From contig FN649727.1 of assembly GCA_000310025.1 (NCBI GenBank), positions 777,299-841,298 of the forward strand: a stretch of DNA of 64,000 bases, in the 5' to 3' direction. The first letter of the stretch is position 1, and each line of letters starts with the position of its first letter. The stretch comes from Ectocarpus siliculosus (lineage: Eukaryota; Sar; Phaeophyceae; Ectocarpales; Ectocarpaceae). The notes under the pieces were generated by a model, which was not told the origin of the DNA, did not search any database, and was given only the letters and a program-made list of their open reading frames with translations. The position numbers and the translations under genes were made by a program. Of the stretch, positions 44,801 through 56,796 are shown piece after piece.

Positions 44801-45480
44801 TGCAATTCTGCCGCTGCAACCATCCAGCACCATCGTACACAGCTACATAGAACACCACGATCGAACCAGAGACCGATAGCCTACGACCTCGCCTTTTCTC
44901 CCTCACACACGCTAAGGACGGCGTTGAAGACTGTCTCGGAGATCATGCACCCAACCTCTGCCGCTTTCCCGTAGAGCAGCAACGCCCTGTCCGCGTCGCC
45001 GGCCTTGACGGAATTCACCACCATTGTCGAGAAGGCTTTCTGCCTCTTTCTTGGCGATTGTGGCAGGTCTAGCACCAGCTGCTGCTGCGAGAGAGGAGCG
45101 GAGGGTTCGCTGCGCTGAGCGAGCGCAGCCGGTGACATGATGTTGTTGGTGCTGTTGACGTTGCTGACGCCCGCTTCTTCTGCGCACCCTGACGCACTCG
45201 TCTGTCGAGACGACTGTAGCAGCACTCTGCTGTCCAAAGCCCACGCTCGTCCCGAGGGGTCGCTATCGCCGCCGATGACGCTCGACGGCAGTCCTCTGCG
45301 CGACGGGGGATGCTGCGGCTGCTGTCCGAAACGCTGCTGCGGGAGGGCGACGAACGCAGCAGAGATGCAAACCGACGAGCACGGAAGACTCGCCGCACCC
45401 AGTGCAACAACAGCTATCCCACGACGATGTCTACTGCAGCAGCGGACGGTTCGCTTCTTCCTGCTTCTAGGCCGTCGCAT
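38874..45480 (-). CDS. PRORP: Protein-only RNase P (PRORP), apparently plastid-targeted, 10 exons
   Basis: PRORP removes the 5' leader of precursor tRNAs without an RNA subunit. Exons (reverse order): 44893-45480, 44052-44255, 43284-43555, 42335-42767, 41822-41908, 41319-41432, 40839-40912, 40235-40633, 39519-39741, 38874-39101; phases agree and give about 873 residues. Domains: PPR repeats (residues ~160-330), CDCCG zinc ligands (~411), then a NYN metallonuclease with VVDGCN (Asp ~508), TDDDLFW (~597-599) and SNDEMRNH (Asp ~707). The distal zinc ligands WHIP and WLC (~825, 842) are present, so the catalytic and zinc sites look intact. The ATG at 45480 follows in-frame stops. The N-terminus is Arg-rich, then hydrophobic, with SAAFVALP resembling the ASAFAP plastid signal. 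The NYN domain has a ~90-residue low-complexity insertion. The first intron needs a GC donor; exon 4 has a CAGCAG tandem acceptor. Confidence 0.9.
44528..44748. mobile_element. MITE copy 1, in PRORP intron 1
   Basis: A 221-bp element with terminal inverted repeats beginning GGTGAC and ending GTCACC. The arms share ATA-CACACCC, GGCCG-TTTT and AAAGCTCGA in inverted order over roughly 45 bp. No coding capacity. A related copy lies at 50726-50937. No clear target duplication was identified. Confidence 0.6.
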
Positions 45481-46785
45481 TTCGCATCTATCGCAGATAT
45501 GTCGCTATCATCCAGCAACCCAGCAGCAGTGTCGATACCGCATGGGGCAGGGAATGATGATGCATGTGCTGAGTAGAGGCTGGGGCCCCGTGAAATGGAA
45601 ACAGGTTTGCCGATATATGGAGGCGGTTGTTAAGAATGACAAATGCGCGTCAATCATGCACAATGCACATACCAGTATGCACCAATCCGGTTCGACTTCA
45701 AATTTCGCACAATAAATTTAGACTGTTCTCCATTTCGTATTCTCACATGTTGCGGCACATATCACAAATGTGCACTTGTAGATCTACTATTTACGCTGGA
45801 AAGTGAAAAAAATAATGAAAGTGATGGGGCCGCGTGCAGACCTCCTCTGAGCACAGACAGTTTTTTCTGGACAATATTTTGCGCACCGACGCCACGAAGA
45901 CCAACCTTCGGTTTGGGTTGGTCTTTCGTACAAAGTAGGAATTGTCATGCTGCTCGGGGCTGTCAAGAGCGTAGCACATCACGCCATTTTTTTTCACGTG
46001 CTTAAAGGGACACTCGTTGTGCGCCTGTACCACATGAAAGTCCACCACCGGTCGACACCTGTCGTGCCCTGAGTCGTTGCAGTTGTCGGCTACAACAACC
46101 GCGGCTTGGAAGGCTACGTCGGTCGTTTCTTTGTGTAGGTCTCAATCTTACATCGCAGCACGAGGTGCACCAAGACTTGTACGTTCAAGATGAATCAAGT
46201 CTAATTTCCTGGCCCAGGTGCTGCTGCACGGGGGTGATCCAAACGGAACGGGTGAAATGTAGCATGTGTTCGTGCGAACTTTCGTTCAATCGTCCGGCAA
46301 GGGGAGCCAGGTGTTGCAGTTGACAAAACATTTCCAACCTCTGTACCCAAAGGGTACGGCCCGCGTGAGTTATGCCCTCGGCGACACAACACGACAACGG
46401 CGGCCTTTGAGTCAACATCGCGTCCAAAAAGAAGAGAAGAACGCTGTACTTTCCGAAAACCGTGCCGTTCTTGCACGCGGTTACAAACTCGTCCATCGAC
46501 ATTGCACGCCGAACCCCCCATACCGAATACGCAGACGAAAGTATGGTGGCTTTCAAGTGTGCAAAGCATGCAAACACAACCACAAGTGTGCGTAGTAGTA
46601 GAATTGACGAAAAGGCAACACACATACATACGGCTAGCCGCGCACTGCGATCCTGCGGCCCGCAACTATTTCAAGATGAGTGCCATCACACTGCTCTATT
46701 TCCCGTGGAAAGTGCATTCTCCAACGGCGCTACGTGTCTGGGTGCGTGTGGCGCTTGCGTGCGCGGCCTTTGCTTCCCAAGCGAA
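45481..46785. other. Intergenic region between PRORP 5' end and argininosuccinate synthase 3' end
   Basis: About 1.3 kb with no recognisable gene. It must hold the 3' UTR of the upstream gene and the promoter of PRORP, since both are transcribed leftward. No specific promoter motif could be assigned. Confidence 0.5.
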
Positions 46786-49700
46786 TTAGAAGTCCGTCTT
46801 GAGAGAAGCGGGGCAGCCGCGGAGGGAGTGGTACGCCTTCAGGCGGGTGGAGTTGATGCGGATGAAGCCCTGAATTGTCGGAGGGGGGGGGGGGGGGGGG
46901 GGGGGAATTAAGTTGCCGGTTGGTTGTAGCTCTTCCCAAATATCGAGGGTTACACTATGTGATTTGGGCTGGGNNNNNNNNNNNNNNNNNNNNNNNNNNN
47001 NNNNNNNNNNNNNNNNNNNNNNNNNNNNNNNNNNNNNNNNNNNNNNNNNNNNNNNNNNNNNNNNNNNNNNNNNGAAATCTGTGCGGTGAGAAGCGGGGCA
47101 GAGGCGGAGGGGGGGACAGGGCGTTAGGGGGGGGGGGGGGCTGGGGGGGATCCCGAGCCTTGGGGGGGGGGGGGGGGGGGGGGGGGGCGAGGCAAAAACA
47201 AGGAGAGCCGATGGGGAAAGGGGGGTTAAACGGATCCCCGTTACGCCTGCAGCGGCAAAAAACGGTCGTGCACCTCGTCCCTGCCGGTAATTCCGTTGGC
47301 TTCACGGTCAAATATGTCGGCCCGGTGTCGTCCATCATTTCTTACGTAGTAGACCGATTTCAGGACATGATGCAACGCTATGGGATCACCCCCCCGAGCG
47401 AGAAACTGGCTTATTTTACCCGAGAAACTGGCTTCTTTTACCTCTACAAACGAAAGACACATGACCAAGCAAAGCAAGATGGACGAAAATCATGTCCTGC
47501 GGAAGACGTTAGCGAGCACCGCCGGATAAACCACAAAAACAAATGAGAATATTCACGGTGAGAATAAACTCGCGGACTAACACTACACAACTTTTCTTGC
47601 ACTCCTAAACAGGGTGAAGTGAAACTGTACACTGACTAAACGGGCCCATGAAATCGCCACCTCCTCTCTACCTCCCAAGCCCAATAAATTCACGGCCTTG
47701 AAGCCCAACAAGTGTACAGAGCACGAAAAGCCCATTGGTGCGCACTACAGCAGCATTGCCAAGCCAAAGGCGCCGGTCCGCCAACACGGAGAGATTCGTC
47801 ATCGGGAGTTAATTTCGCTTGCCTGTGCGTCCGCGGGTTCGTAATCGATGGAGCCGCCGTTCTCGATCTCCATGGACGCAAGGTCCGCGCTGTAGAGGCT
47901 CTTGGCGCTCTCGCGGCCGGTGACGGTCATGTTGCCCTGCCGAACCAAGAACAAAAACCCAGGATCAAGATTGGATGACTGCATCGCTCGGTTGGAAGGA
48001 AGTTGTGACGTGGAAACTTCCAACGTGTGGGAGGGGGAGAACAAAAACAATTGTCGGACCACCGTCTCCCAAGACATCGAAATCAACACCATCCAAAAGA
48101 GCGCAAACAACAGCCAGCAACAACAGACGAGTGATGATCGTTCCAAAAACCATGCGCAGGGCCATATCTAACTTCTTCATGACGAAAATCCACAGACGCA
48201 AACCGTGCGACCAACGTGAATCCCTCTATATACTGCTGTACCTTGTACAGCGCAACCTCCACCGCTCCCTCCACGTCCCTTTGGCTGAAGTCGATGGCGT
48301 GCTTGACGAGCTCCATCTCAGGGGCGTACCTGTGACCATCACCGGAAAAAAAAACGTTCACAAGGGTGTAATCGTTACACGGGACTGTAGGGTATGGTAA
48401 AAAGTACTACGGTCTTCAAACGCAAAGCAGAGGCCTCTCAACGCAAAGCCGCTACGGCGTCGGAGGCTTGGGCGATGACAAATGAAACGCCCTGTCGTGC
48501 GCCAAAAATACTGACTGCTTAGTAGGTTGCGACCCATCAGTGATAACTCCTGTGTAACACAAACTTCACCACACATTGGAAAACAGCTTCATGCCTCCTG
48601 CGGTACTCGTACGTGTGCGTACGCTGAAAAGCTCCAGCTCGCGCAGTTTTTTTTCGGCTGCACTCACAAACGCATCAAACAGTTTGTATTAAACGCCAAT
48701 CATGCTGCATTTTATTGTGTCCATAACTTGAGGGTCTCTCAATAGAGCAGTGACAATCTTGATTGCCCGCACCGCCTAACCAGTCCGAAGTGTAATCGGG
48801 GTGATCAACTTACATGCTTCTACTACTGATACTAATGGGTTCTAGGATGGTCGCCAAACCCATGCAAAAAAAAGGATTTTCACCGCACTTTGTCAGTTCC
48901 CTCCAGGTAACATTCGGGACCGCACTAATGGGAACCTAAGTGCCGTGCTGTCTGTACAGTTCGTTTTACTCTTGTGTGTTCCCGCAAACAGACCGCGAAA
49001 CATCGGGAAGCTGGTTCCCATCACAGACAAACACCGATACCCCAGCGAATTCGACAAGCCAACACAAACACACATGATCACTCACCAGAAGCCGTTGTAG
49101 CAAAGGCGAGCAAACTCTTCGCTCAGCTGGTCGCGGATGCGAACAACCTGGGGTTACCACCGCCGCCGCCGCCACCACCACCGATGGTTTAATCCACATC
49201 CCATGCCATGGCGAGGAACGACAAGACAGCAACAGACACATCGTAACAGGTTGCGGTGAGTTGCTGGTCTTGTCGGCCGACGGTACGGACTTGGAGATTC
49301 TTCCGTGAGCCAAAACGAAAAAGTAGAAGGGAAAAACGACCGGCGAGCCAAAGTACAAATGTTTTTTTTTTCAAGAAAGAGAAAAATACACCGGTGCACG
49401 CAGCAAGAGGCTCGCGGTATCTCTCACTACAACTTTGCATAGTCTGCTTTATCACGACGAGTACGGGCGGGACTTACTGCATAGCGTAGAACACGACGCA
49501 TGTTGGACTGCTGTGGGAGTGCTAATTAACTGTTGACCTAAACCTCGTCGTATTAGAATAAAATAATAACAGCATTTGGGCAGCATGGCAGCTGTGGCAG
49601 GATAGCATAACGCGACCATATGCTTCAAGCTCGCAAGGGAACACGTCATGTTGGAAGACGACTGTCGACGGGCTACGGGGCATCTCCAACGGCGACAAAA

Positions 49701-52700
49701 CGTCGCCAATCGAAAACAACAAAACGCCACACAAAAGGGTGTGACATTTCACGAGTCCCGACGGTAATTAAGCCTTCCAAGGTTGCTTTACTCTAGCACT
49801 GCCATGGCAGCACCCCAGCCAAAAAAAGTCCCACACAACAACATAAAAAGCTCACGGGCGTGTTCGATAAAGAACAGCGCCCGGAGCTCTCATTATTGCC
49901 CCCCGACTCCAAAGTCGTGGCGAAAAACGCCCCAACAACGGCAACACGGGGGAATGGGGGACTGGGGTGCGAGGAAACCACGGCTGTGCAATGTATGCGG
50001 TATTTCTTCATGTAATTGCATGGACAGGGAAAGCCAGTCCCTTGGGCCATCCAACAACAGAAGAGCTGAAATTCAACTACATGACCCTCCACCGCAAGCC
50101 AAAAATTGCCGCGCTTTGATATGGAGTCGCTCAACACTCAAAGCGAAACGGGGCGAAGAGAGGGAGAGAACGAGAGGCGTAGCATAGTTATACCAACCAA
50201 CGGGCAGCTCCCTCCCTCCCCTATTACCCGAGAAGGTAGCTTCTCATTGTGCAGATACGACATTCACGAAACAAGACCGTCGTCAAGGGCTAACGTTGCT
50301 CTTGCCGAGGCACAAGAGCCACAGTCGCCCATCACACGAAAAAAAGACACGACAAAACAGTTAGGTACACCCCTTCCATCTCAAAATGGAGATTCACGTT
50401 CCACTTTCCGCCACCCCTTGCCTGAATCGTCGGAGCTGGTGTATGCAGCAGCATCGGTGCGCAAGCGGTAAGGAGGAAGACACTTAACAGCAGTCTCTCG
50501 TCAGTCACACGCATCCCTTACAACCAACACAACACCAACGCCGAACCTCTTTCGTTTCGGCACGACCGACGGCAGTCCCTCACCACCCCAAAACCTACCC
50601 AACAAAGAGAGCAACACCATGCCTCCCGTCGGCGCCCAGCAGCAGTCCAGTGACACTCAAAAACCAACAAGGTGAGCAGCACCACGCCCATTTCTCCAGC
50701 CGAGATACGACAAGCAGTTACCGGGGGTGACGCAATATAACACACCCTCGGGACCGATTTTCAGAGCTCTTGTAGATTACTCCACGACGAAGACCATGTA
50801 CGATCCAAACGATACGTGATCGGAAACTGTTCAATACGAAGGTTCCAACGCCGACATTGGCTGCATCGCCGCTCTCTCTGCTGTGGAGAAACGGACCTTT
50901 GAAAATCAGTCTAGGGGGTGAGATATCTTGAGTCACCTACGGTTTTCCTCGCCACACAACAGAACAAAGAACTAATCGGGAAGACTACACAACGACGAGA
51001 ATATCACAGACCCACCTCCTTGTCAAGGCAAAGCCCCTCCAGGTCAAGGTGGACTTCTCGGAGAAGAGTCCCCGCGGGAGTCTCGTAGATCCCTCGAGAC
51101 TTGATCCCCACAAACCTGAAACAAGAGAAAAAAAAAGGGTAAAAAGACCGGCAGGCTGAGATGTCGAATCGTCCTTTCGGGTACCCGGGAGCAGGCGTGT
51201 TATTACAATACAGTACCGCAGGCGAACAGTAGTGGCAGACGGGTACCTGTCTGTGGACCATCAACGCGGAATGTTCGAAAGGGGGTCTGTTTAGCTCCGG
51301 CATGGGACAGATCAGAACCGTCATAGATTGCGGATATGCCGTATTGCCACGGCCCATAGCTTGTTCCAGGTCAGGTCTGGCTACATAGGCGACGACGGTT
51401 GCACACCCAAAGGTCGTGTTCTCTGGTGTCTTGAACATACGTCTTTGGCGATGCAACATGTACCATACATCGTGGTGAAGGTCGTCCAGGGTGGCCTTCT
51501 CCCTCCAAACATGATTCTGGTATGGGACCCTGCATTTCTGCGCGAGCTGCAAATGCCTGTCACTCCATCACTATTGAGCTAACATATGCAACGGTAAATC
51601 TAAGTACGCGCGTAAGCTTTGGACGTGACTACTTATCACCGAGCAAGAATTCGCTCGGTCTCTCACCGGTTTTCTACGATGTCGATGCGGCCGATGCCGT
51701 TTCGGCCCGCAACCTCGTTCAGGTAGCAGAACAGCTCCAACGGCTTCTCCTTTACGGTGCCGTCGGTCTTGTTCGTCACCTATGTATACGTACAAAAAGA
51801 AACACAACCCTTCAATGACTATCCCGATAATTCACGTCGCCTTTCCTCACACCAAGAGGACGAGGAGACCGGTCAACGCTACGCCCTTCCGCACATGTCA
51901 TGCACGCAACCCAAGAAATCGAAATTTGAAGCCGTCAAAGAACGAAGCGACTCCCCTCCTACATCCTCGATAAAGGATTGTGATTCCGCACCGAGCTCCG
52001 GTCTTCTATGCTCCGTCCACAGGCCTTGTCGCATGTACGGGAAACTGATACATGCATCGTACCCGGTGGCGTCCTGGTACTGCGCTCTACACTTCCGCCG
52101 AAAGACCGAAGTTTGTCAAGTTCTTGTGTTCACCTTGACGGGGATTCCCTTCGCGAACTCGATCCTGAGAGATTCGACCTTGTCCGGTGCCTGCAAAACA
52201 GTAATAGCAGATGGATACAAACAACGACAGAACCACCATCTATCAACAGCAACAACAAAGACGACTGCTGTATAACGAAATTCACAGGAGCATTGAGTCA
52301 GATGGTGTTGGCGCTCGCTCGAGGCGCAGGCTTGAAACCATGAGAAAACGGGTTGACAACTCTTCAACGATCTGCCTGTTCTGGAGTGGCGTGCGCAAGT
52401 TGGTTCGATTGATGCAGGCCGACCCACATCTAGATGCACCGTGACAACGACTACGGCGTGGTTCGGCGACGCAAGCGTACAGCTACAGAGGATCGACTTC
52501 GTTTGACTTGGTTGAAAAGCTCAACTTGCAAGCCGTCAGCGAATATACTGCACATCTCATGGTATGTCCTACGTTACACGTCCATCATTCCGTGAACATA
52601 CAGCATGACCAAGGTCCAGACTGCATGGCTCAACCCGACATCATCTACCAACACGAAACGACAAACAATTACCGTACCTTGAGGGGGTCGACAGTCATCT

Positions 52701-55700
52701 TGAACATCTCCGGCGGGGGGGCGGTCATGGGGTCCTCCAGGATGCCGCTCTCGTACGAAGTGTGGTACAAGTTCTCGTCGATAGAGTACGACGCCTGTCG
52801 AAACCGACGTATCAATTGTTTACAACGTCGTTTTTCACGGGCGGAGAGGGCACCGGAAAGAGAGGGACGAGAGGAGCAAGGGGGGGTAGGCGTGAGGGAG
52901 ACGTCATACTTGTGCCCCAACACAGCGGACTTTTCACTACATCGTATACATGCGAGACGCCACGTGCGTGGGCTATCACGTATGGGTTTGTGATCTAATC
53001 TAACCCGCTTGCGCGGTAAGAAAATCGAAGCAGAAGGAAAATTTCGCGCTCAGCGCGCAAGCAACAGCAACAGCAGTCGGCGACTAGCCGCTGTTGATGT
53101 ACTGCTGTAGCTCTTGTTGCAACGCCGGCTTCAAGTCAGCACAAGGAAGGATGTTCACACGACACGGCCTCGAAACCACAATGAGCGCAGCCGATACCTT
53201 ACCAAACACACGAGCGTGCACCGCGAGTCTCAGAGCTAGGCTATCAGACTTTTTTCTCCTTCTCCCTCGCTTATACACCCCTAAAAGCATTCTCATGGCG
53301 CCCCTCTTCCCTCTTCTTCCGCCCGAAGTATCAAGAACGACCGAAAGGCAGCGCACCTTGGGGGTAGACGAAACCGGGATGCCCTGCTCCGTGGCGTAGG
53401 CCAGGAGGTCCCCGCGGCCCTGCAGATAGAAACGACAAAAAGTTCCACAATGAAACCGATAGAGTATATGTACAACCAAAGCAAACGAGCAAACTACCGA
53501 TAGCGCTATAATACAAGCACACAGCTTTGCAGAAGCAATATCGTCGAAAATACGTGGGTGAAGGGAAAAAAGATGTATATCATCATCACGCACACAGGTA
53601 AACGACCGTCCGAAAAAGAGGACAAGTCGCGCAATTCAGGAGTCAGTAGTTGGGGGTCGAGGGCACGAGGTTAGCACATTTTTCCCCAAAAATGCCGAGT
53701 GAAACATCTTTAGGGAGCCAGTCGAGGTCGAGCGTGATACGGCCAAGCTGGTTCCAGTTCTTTCTTACACGATATATGAAACCACAACAAGGCATTTGCA
53801 GGGAGGGATCGCTGATCTTGTGTCCTACGTCCAAAGAACAAGAAAGTGTCTACCGAATGCGCACTAGCACTATCAATTTTCAACAACGATGTAACGTAGA
53901 TGGCCTTCCATCGCCTCTATGGCCAGCCGAACACCAAACTGTCAGCAAAACAGCGGTAGCAACAATTTGCAACGAGGCGGGTACCTTGAATTTCTCGAGG
54001 AACTCGGCATCCCTCCACGGAGCGATGGTTGTGATCTTAGAGTCGAGCGCCTGCGCGCACATCTCGAAGCGAACCTGAAAGATCCACCATGATCGCGGAT
54101 ATTGCGAATCAACGTGAGAGAGTTAAGAGATAAAGACAGCAGCAAAGATGGGGTGACGGGCCAGAATGCTTGAAATAGGCTCTGCGGGATTCTTGCGCTG
54201 ACTAGGCTGTTGTCACAGTCCCCAAACGATGCGCATCATCCGCGATACTCGGTACAACTGCAACAGTAGGAGGGCGCCCCACGACGAGCATGTCCCCGAC
54301 CATACGGCCAAAGCAACAACCACACGGCCTGGCAAGAGCCCCTTGCTAACAGCAAGGAGGTCCGATCAGGGGACCGCTGTCACCGTTACCGAACTACTTG
54401 CGCTTGAAACTCTTGTTGATGCGTTCCTTGTGCTGGTGGCGGTTTCGTTTTTCGCGACTAGTCGCCGTAAGCAGCACACCTCAATTGCAACTATTATAAT
54501 ATTAACACACAAAACACGCACACGCAACTGCTCACGTCTCCAATTCTCCAATGAACCTACAACGACCAGCACGTCTCTTCCTCGCGACTGCTCCATGTCT
54601 CCAATGAACCTTGAACGGTAACGACCAGCACGCCTCTTCCCCGCGACTGCCGTATCTCCCCAATGAAAACCCTCAACAAATAACGACCAGCATGTCTCTT
54701 CCGTCACTTGCCTGATCGTTACCCTTGCCGGTGGCCCCGTGAGACACGTACTTGGCCCCCTCCTTCTGCGCGATCTCCACCTGGCGCTTGGCGATCACCG
54801 GTCGCGCCAGGCTGTTCGGTTGCAGCGGATCGACGGCGACGACGTGAGCAAGCACGTGAGAAAACAAGTTGGAAGCCGCCAAAACGGGCAAAAGAGTACG
54901 TACAAGTATACCGACTAACAGGCCCACAAAATCGACACGAACACCGGGATCCGCGGCGGCTCACCTCGTTCCCAGGAGGTAGCGGCCCTCGTACTGGGCG
55001 TTGGCCTTGACGGCCTCGAACACGAAGTCTGTCACGAACTCCTCGCAGAGGTCCTCGATGTACACCTTGGACGCCCCGCAGTCCTTGGCCTTCTTGGTGA
55101 TGGCGTCGTAGTCCTCTCCCTGCTGCCCGACATTGGCGCAGTAGCTGATGGGACGACGGTGATCGGGGTTGGGGGACAGGACAGTTAATGTGGCGGTATC
55201 AAAATTAATGTGGTGGCGTTGATACGCATACCATTCATGTAGTTGGAGATGGTCGCAAGCAGCAACGTGGAAAGAGCAATCAAGCATATGTAAAGTACTG
55301 CATTGAAGTTTCCCCACCAGCAGTTAAGTAAGTGGAATAAATTATACGTGCAAGACTCTAAAATTGTTGTATCATTGCCCTGTTCATGTGGGCTAAGGCG
55401 GCGATACGACCCAAGAAGCGTACATTTCGTAAAATCAAGACACGTCCCGGAAAGAGCAGCCGGAAACCAACCGCCTTGTGTGCTCTTGTACACTGTAAGG
55501 GGCGAGAAACTGGTGAAGTGTATGTACCGAACACATACAGCAGTGTACCAAACACGCGTCCCAAAGGTCCCCACCGAAACCAAGGTCATCCCGTTTTGGA
55601 TGAGGACATGGACAAGGTCTGGTGCACACCTTTAGTAAGGCTTACGGCCCCGCACCAGCGAGGGCGGCCCGATAGATTCCAAGAGGAACCAGCAGAGAGA

Positions 55701-56796
55701 AGATTGAACCGCCGGTACTTATAAGTGTACCTCGATTGTATCTGCAGCAGTTCAAAAACCTTACACGAAAATAAAGTAGTTGTTTGGCGTAAAGCAGTAG
55801 TGTAAGGGAAGATGACTCACCAGATGACCTCGAAGCCCTGGCCGGAGAGCCACTTGAGGATGACAGACGTGTCCAGTCCTCCCGAATAAGCAAGGACAAC
55901 CTGTTCAGTATCATGGCAACGGCAATCCGCATGGTCACCGCAGTATATTTAGGGCACGCGACGCGTGTTATGCAGATAGATGGGCAAATGGCAGTTGTTC
56001 AATGGTGCTTGTGCATCACTGCGCGCGTTAGCCATCAACACTTGGATGTTGCTCTTCGCAAGTGCTCGTGCTTTGCTCTTGAGTCCTCTTGCGAGAGCAA
56101 TCGCGTTACTGCCGCGATCATGGTTGTGGGCCTACGATAGTGTCCACGCACGCCAGTATCAGCGATGCACAGCGGCCGAACGGCGCGAGCGCTACCCTAT
56201 ATTGTAGTGAATCGGAACTTTAACTTTCGCCTCCGGATCGCCCACCATCGGCGGCCACCAAAAATGAGCAACAGTAATATTGGCGAGTATCTACTGGAAT
56301 TCCGAGGTCGGAAACAGAGCAGACAAAAGCGCACGATGCCAAAGCACCGTCTCATGGTGGGCCAATCAGAGTAATAGCTGGTCAAGCAGGCGCGGCCACG
56401 ACCGTAGTTGATCGGTGCCGGGTGCAGTTGAAGCCGAGGTAGAGGTATGAGTACAGATGCGGTGTGCGGTGGAAAAGCGAGGTGCGTGATTTGGCACTTC
56501 GGCTGACGACGACAGGAGGAGAAAACGATGAGAACGGACACACATCCATGCTCGCAAGCAACTCTCAGACACAAGGCGACGAGGTCACCACCGTTGTTGC
56601 GCCATCGTCGACTGCTCACAGGGTTAGCAGCCGCATGCCTGCCGGAGAACTAAGCAAAGCACCCTGCTGCAAGAAAGAAGTGCAGGAGCAGCGGTTGCAT
56701 GTTCAACCTTCGACGTATCCGGTCGTGCATCGCCATCCGACTGACCTTCTCCCCCACAAAGGTCTTCTTCGCCTTCTTCGCCGCGGGAGAGGACAT
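46786..56796 (-). CDS. ASS1: Argininosuccinate synthase, complete, 14 exons
   Basis: Joins citrulline and aspartate using ATP to make argininosuccinate, the penultimate step of arginine synthesis (urea cycle). Exons: 56746-56796, 55821-55900, 54965-55144, 54712-54811, 53985-54074, 53357-53419, 52678-52794, 52134-52190, 51667-51779, 51016-51115, 49086-49147, 48242-48329, 47823-47936, 46786-46869. All phases agree and give 432 residues, the usual size. ATG at 56796 opens [17 protein letters not shown]; the absence of a targeting sequence suggests cytosol. Motifs: AYSGGLDTS (ATP pyrophosphatase loop, ~21-29), [18 protein letters not shown] (~129-137), [20 protein letters not shown], ending with [15 protein letters not shown] and stop TAA. 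Two introns use GC donors (after 54712 and 47823); read-through of the second would give a false stop at 47799. Intron 13 holds a gap and long G runs. All catalytic blocks are intact, so the gene should be functional. Confidence 0.97.
46870..47822. other. Intron 13 of argininosuccinate synthase: poly-G tracts and gap
   Basis: Contains long G runs at about 46877-46906 and 47127-47187 around a 100-N gap at 46974-47073. The G runs are the likely reason for the gap. Open frames here are artefacts of the homopolymers. Confidence 0.8.
46974..47073. other. Assembly gap (100 N)
   Basis: Placeholder gap entirely inside the last intron of argininosuccinate synthase, so no coding sequence is lost. Confidence 0.99.
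50726..50937. mobile_element. MITE copy 2, in argininosuccinate synthase intron 10
   Basis: A 212-bp element with GGTGAC...GTCACC ends. Inverted arms share CACACCCTCGG / CACCCCCTAG and GACCGATTTTCA / GACTGATTTTCA. Same family and similar length as 44528-44748; the interior is diverged. Confidence 0.6.
54546..54705. repeat. Intronic minisatellite, about three 55-bp units
   Basis: The block AACGACCAGCACGTCTCTTCC recurs three times with small changes, each preceded by an AATGAA-type block. It lies in intron 4 of argininosuccinate synthase, and the last unit stops a few bases from the GC-type 5' splice site at 54710-54711. Confidence 0.7.

Noticed and set aside
46875-47546. 223-codon glycine-rich forward frame
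   Set aside because: Built from poly-G runs and a gap inside an intron of argininosuccinate synthase.
47799-47822. Stop TGA at 47799 as the end of argininosuccinate synthase
   Set aside because: The protein would lack the conserved C-terminus. A GC donor at 47822 and the matching exon GFIRINS... at 46786-46869 explain it better.
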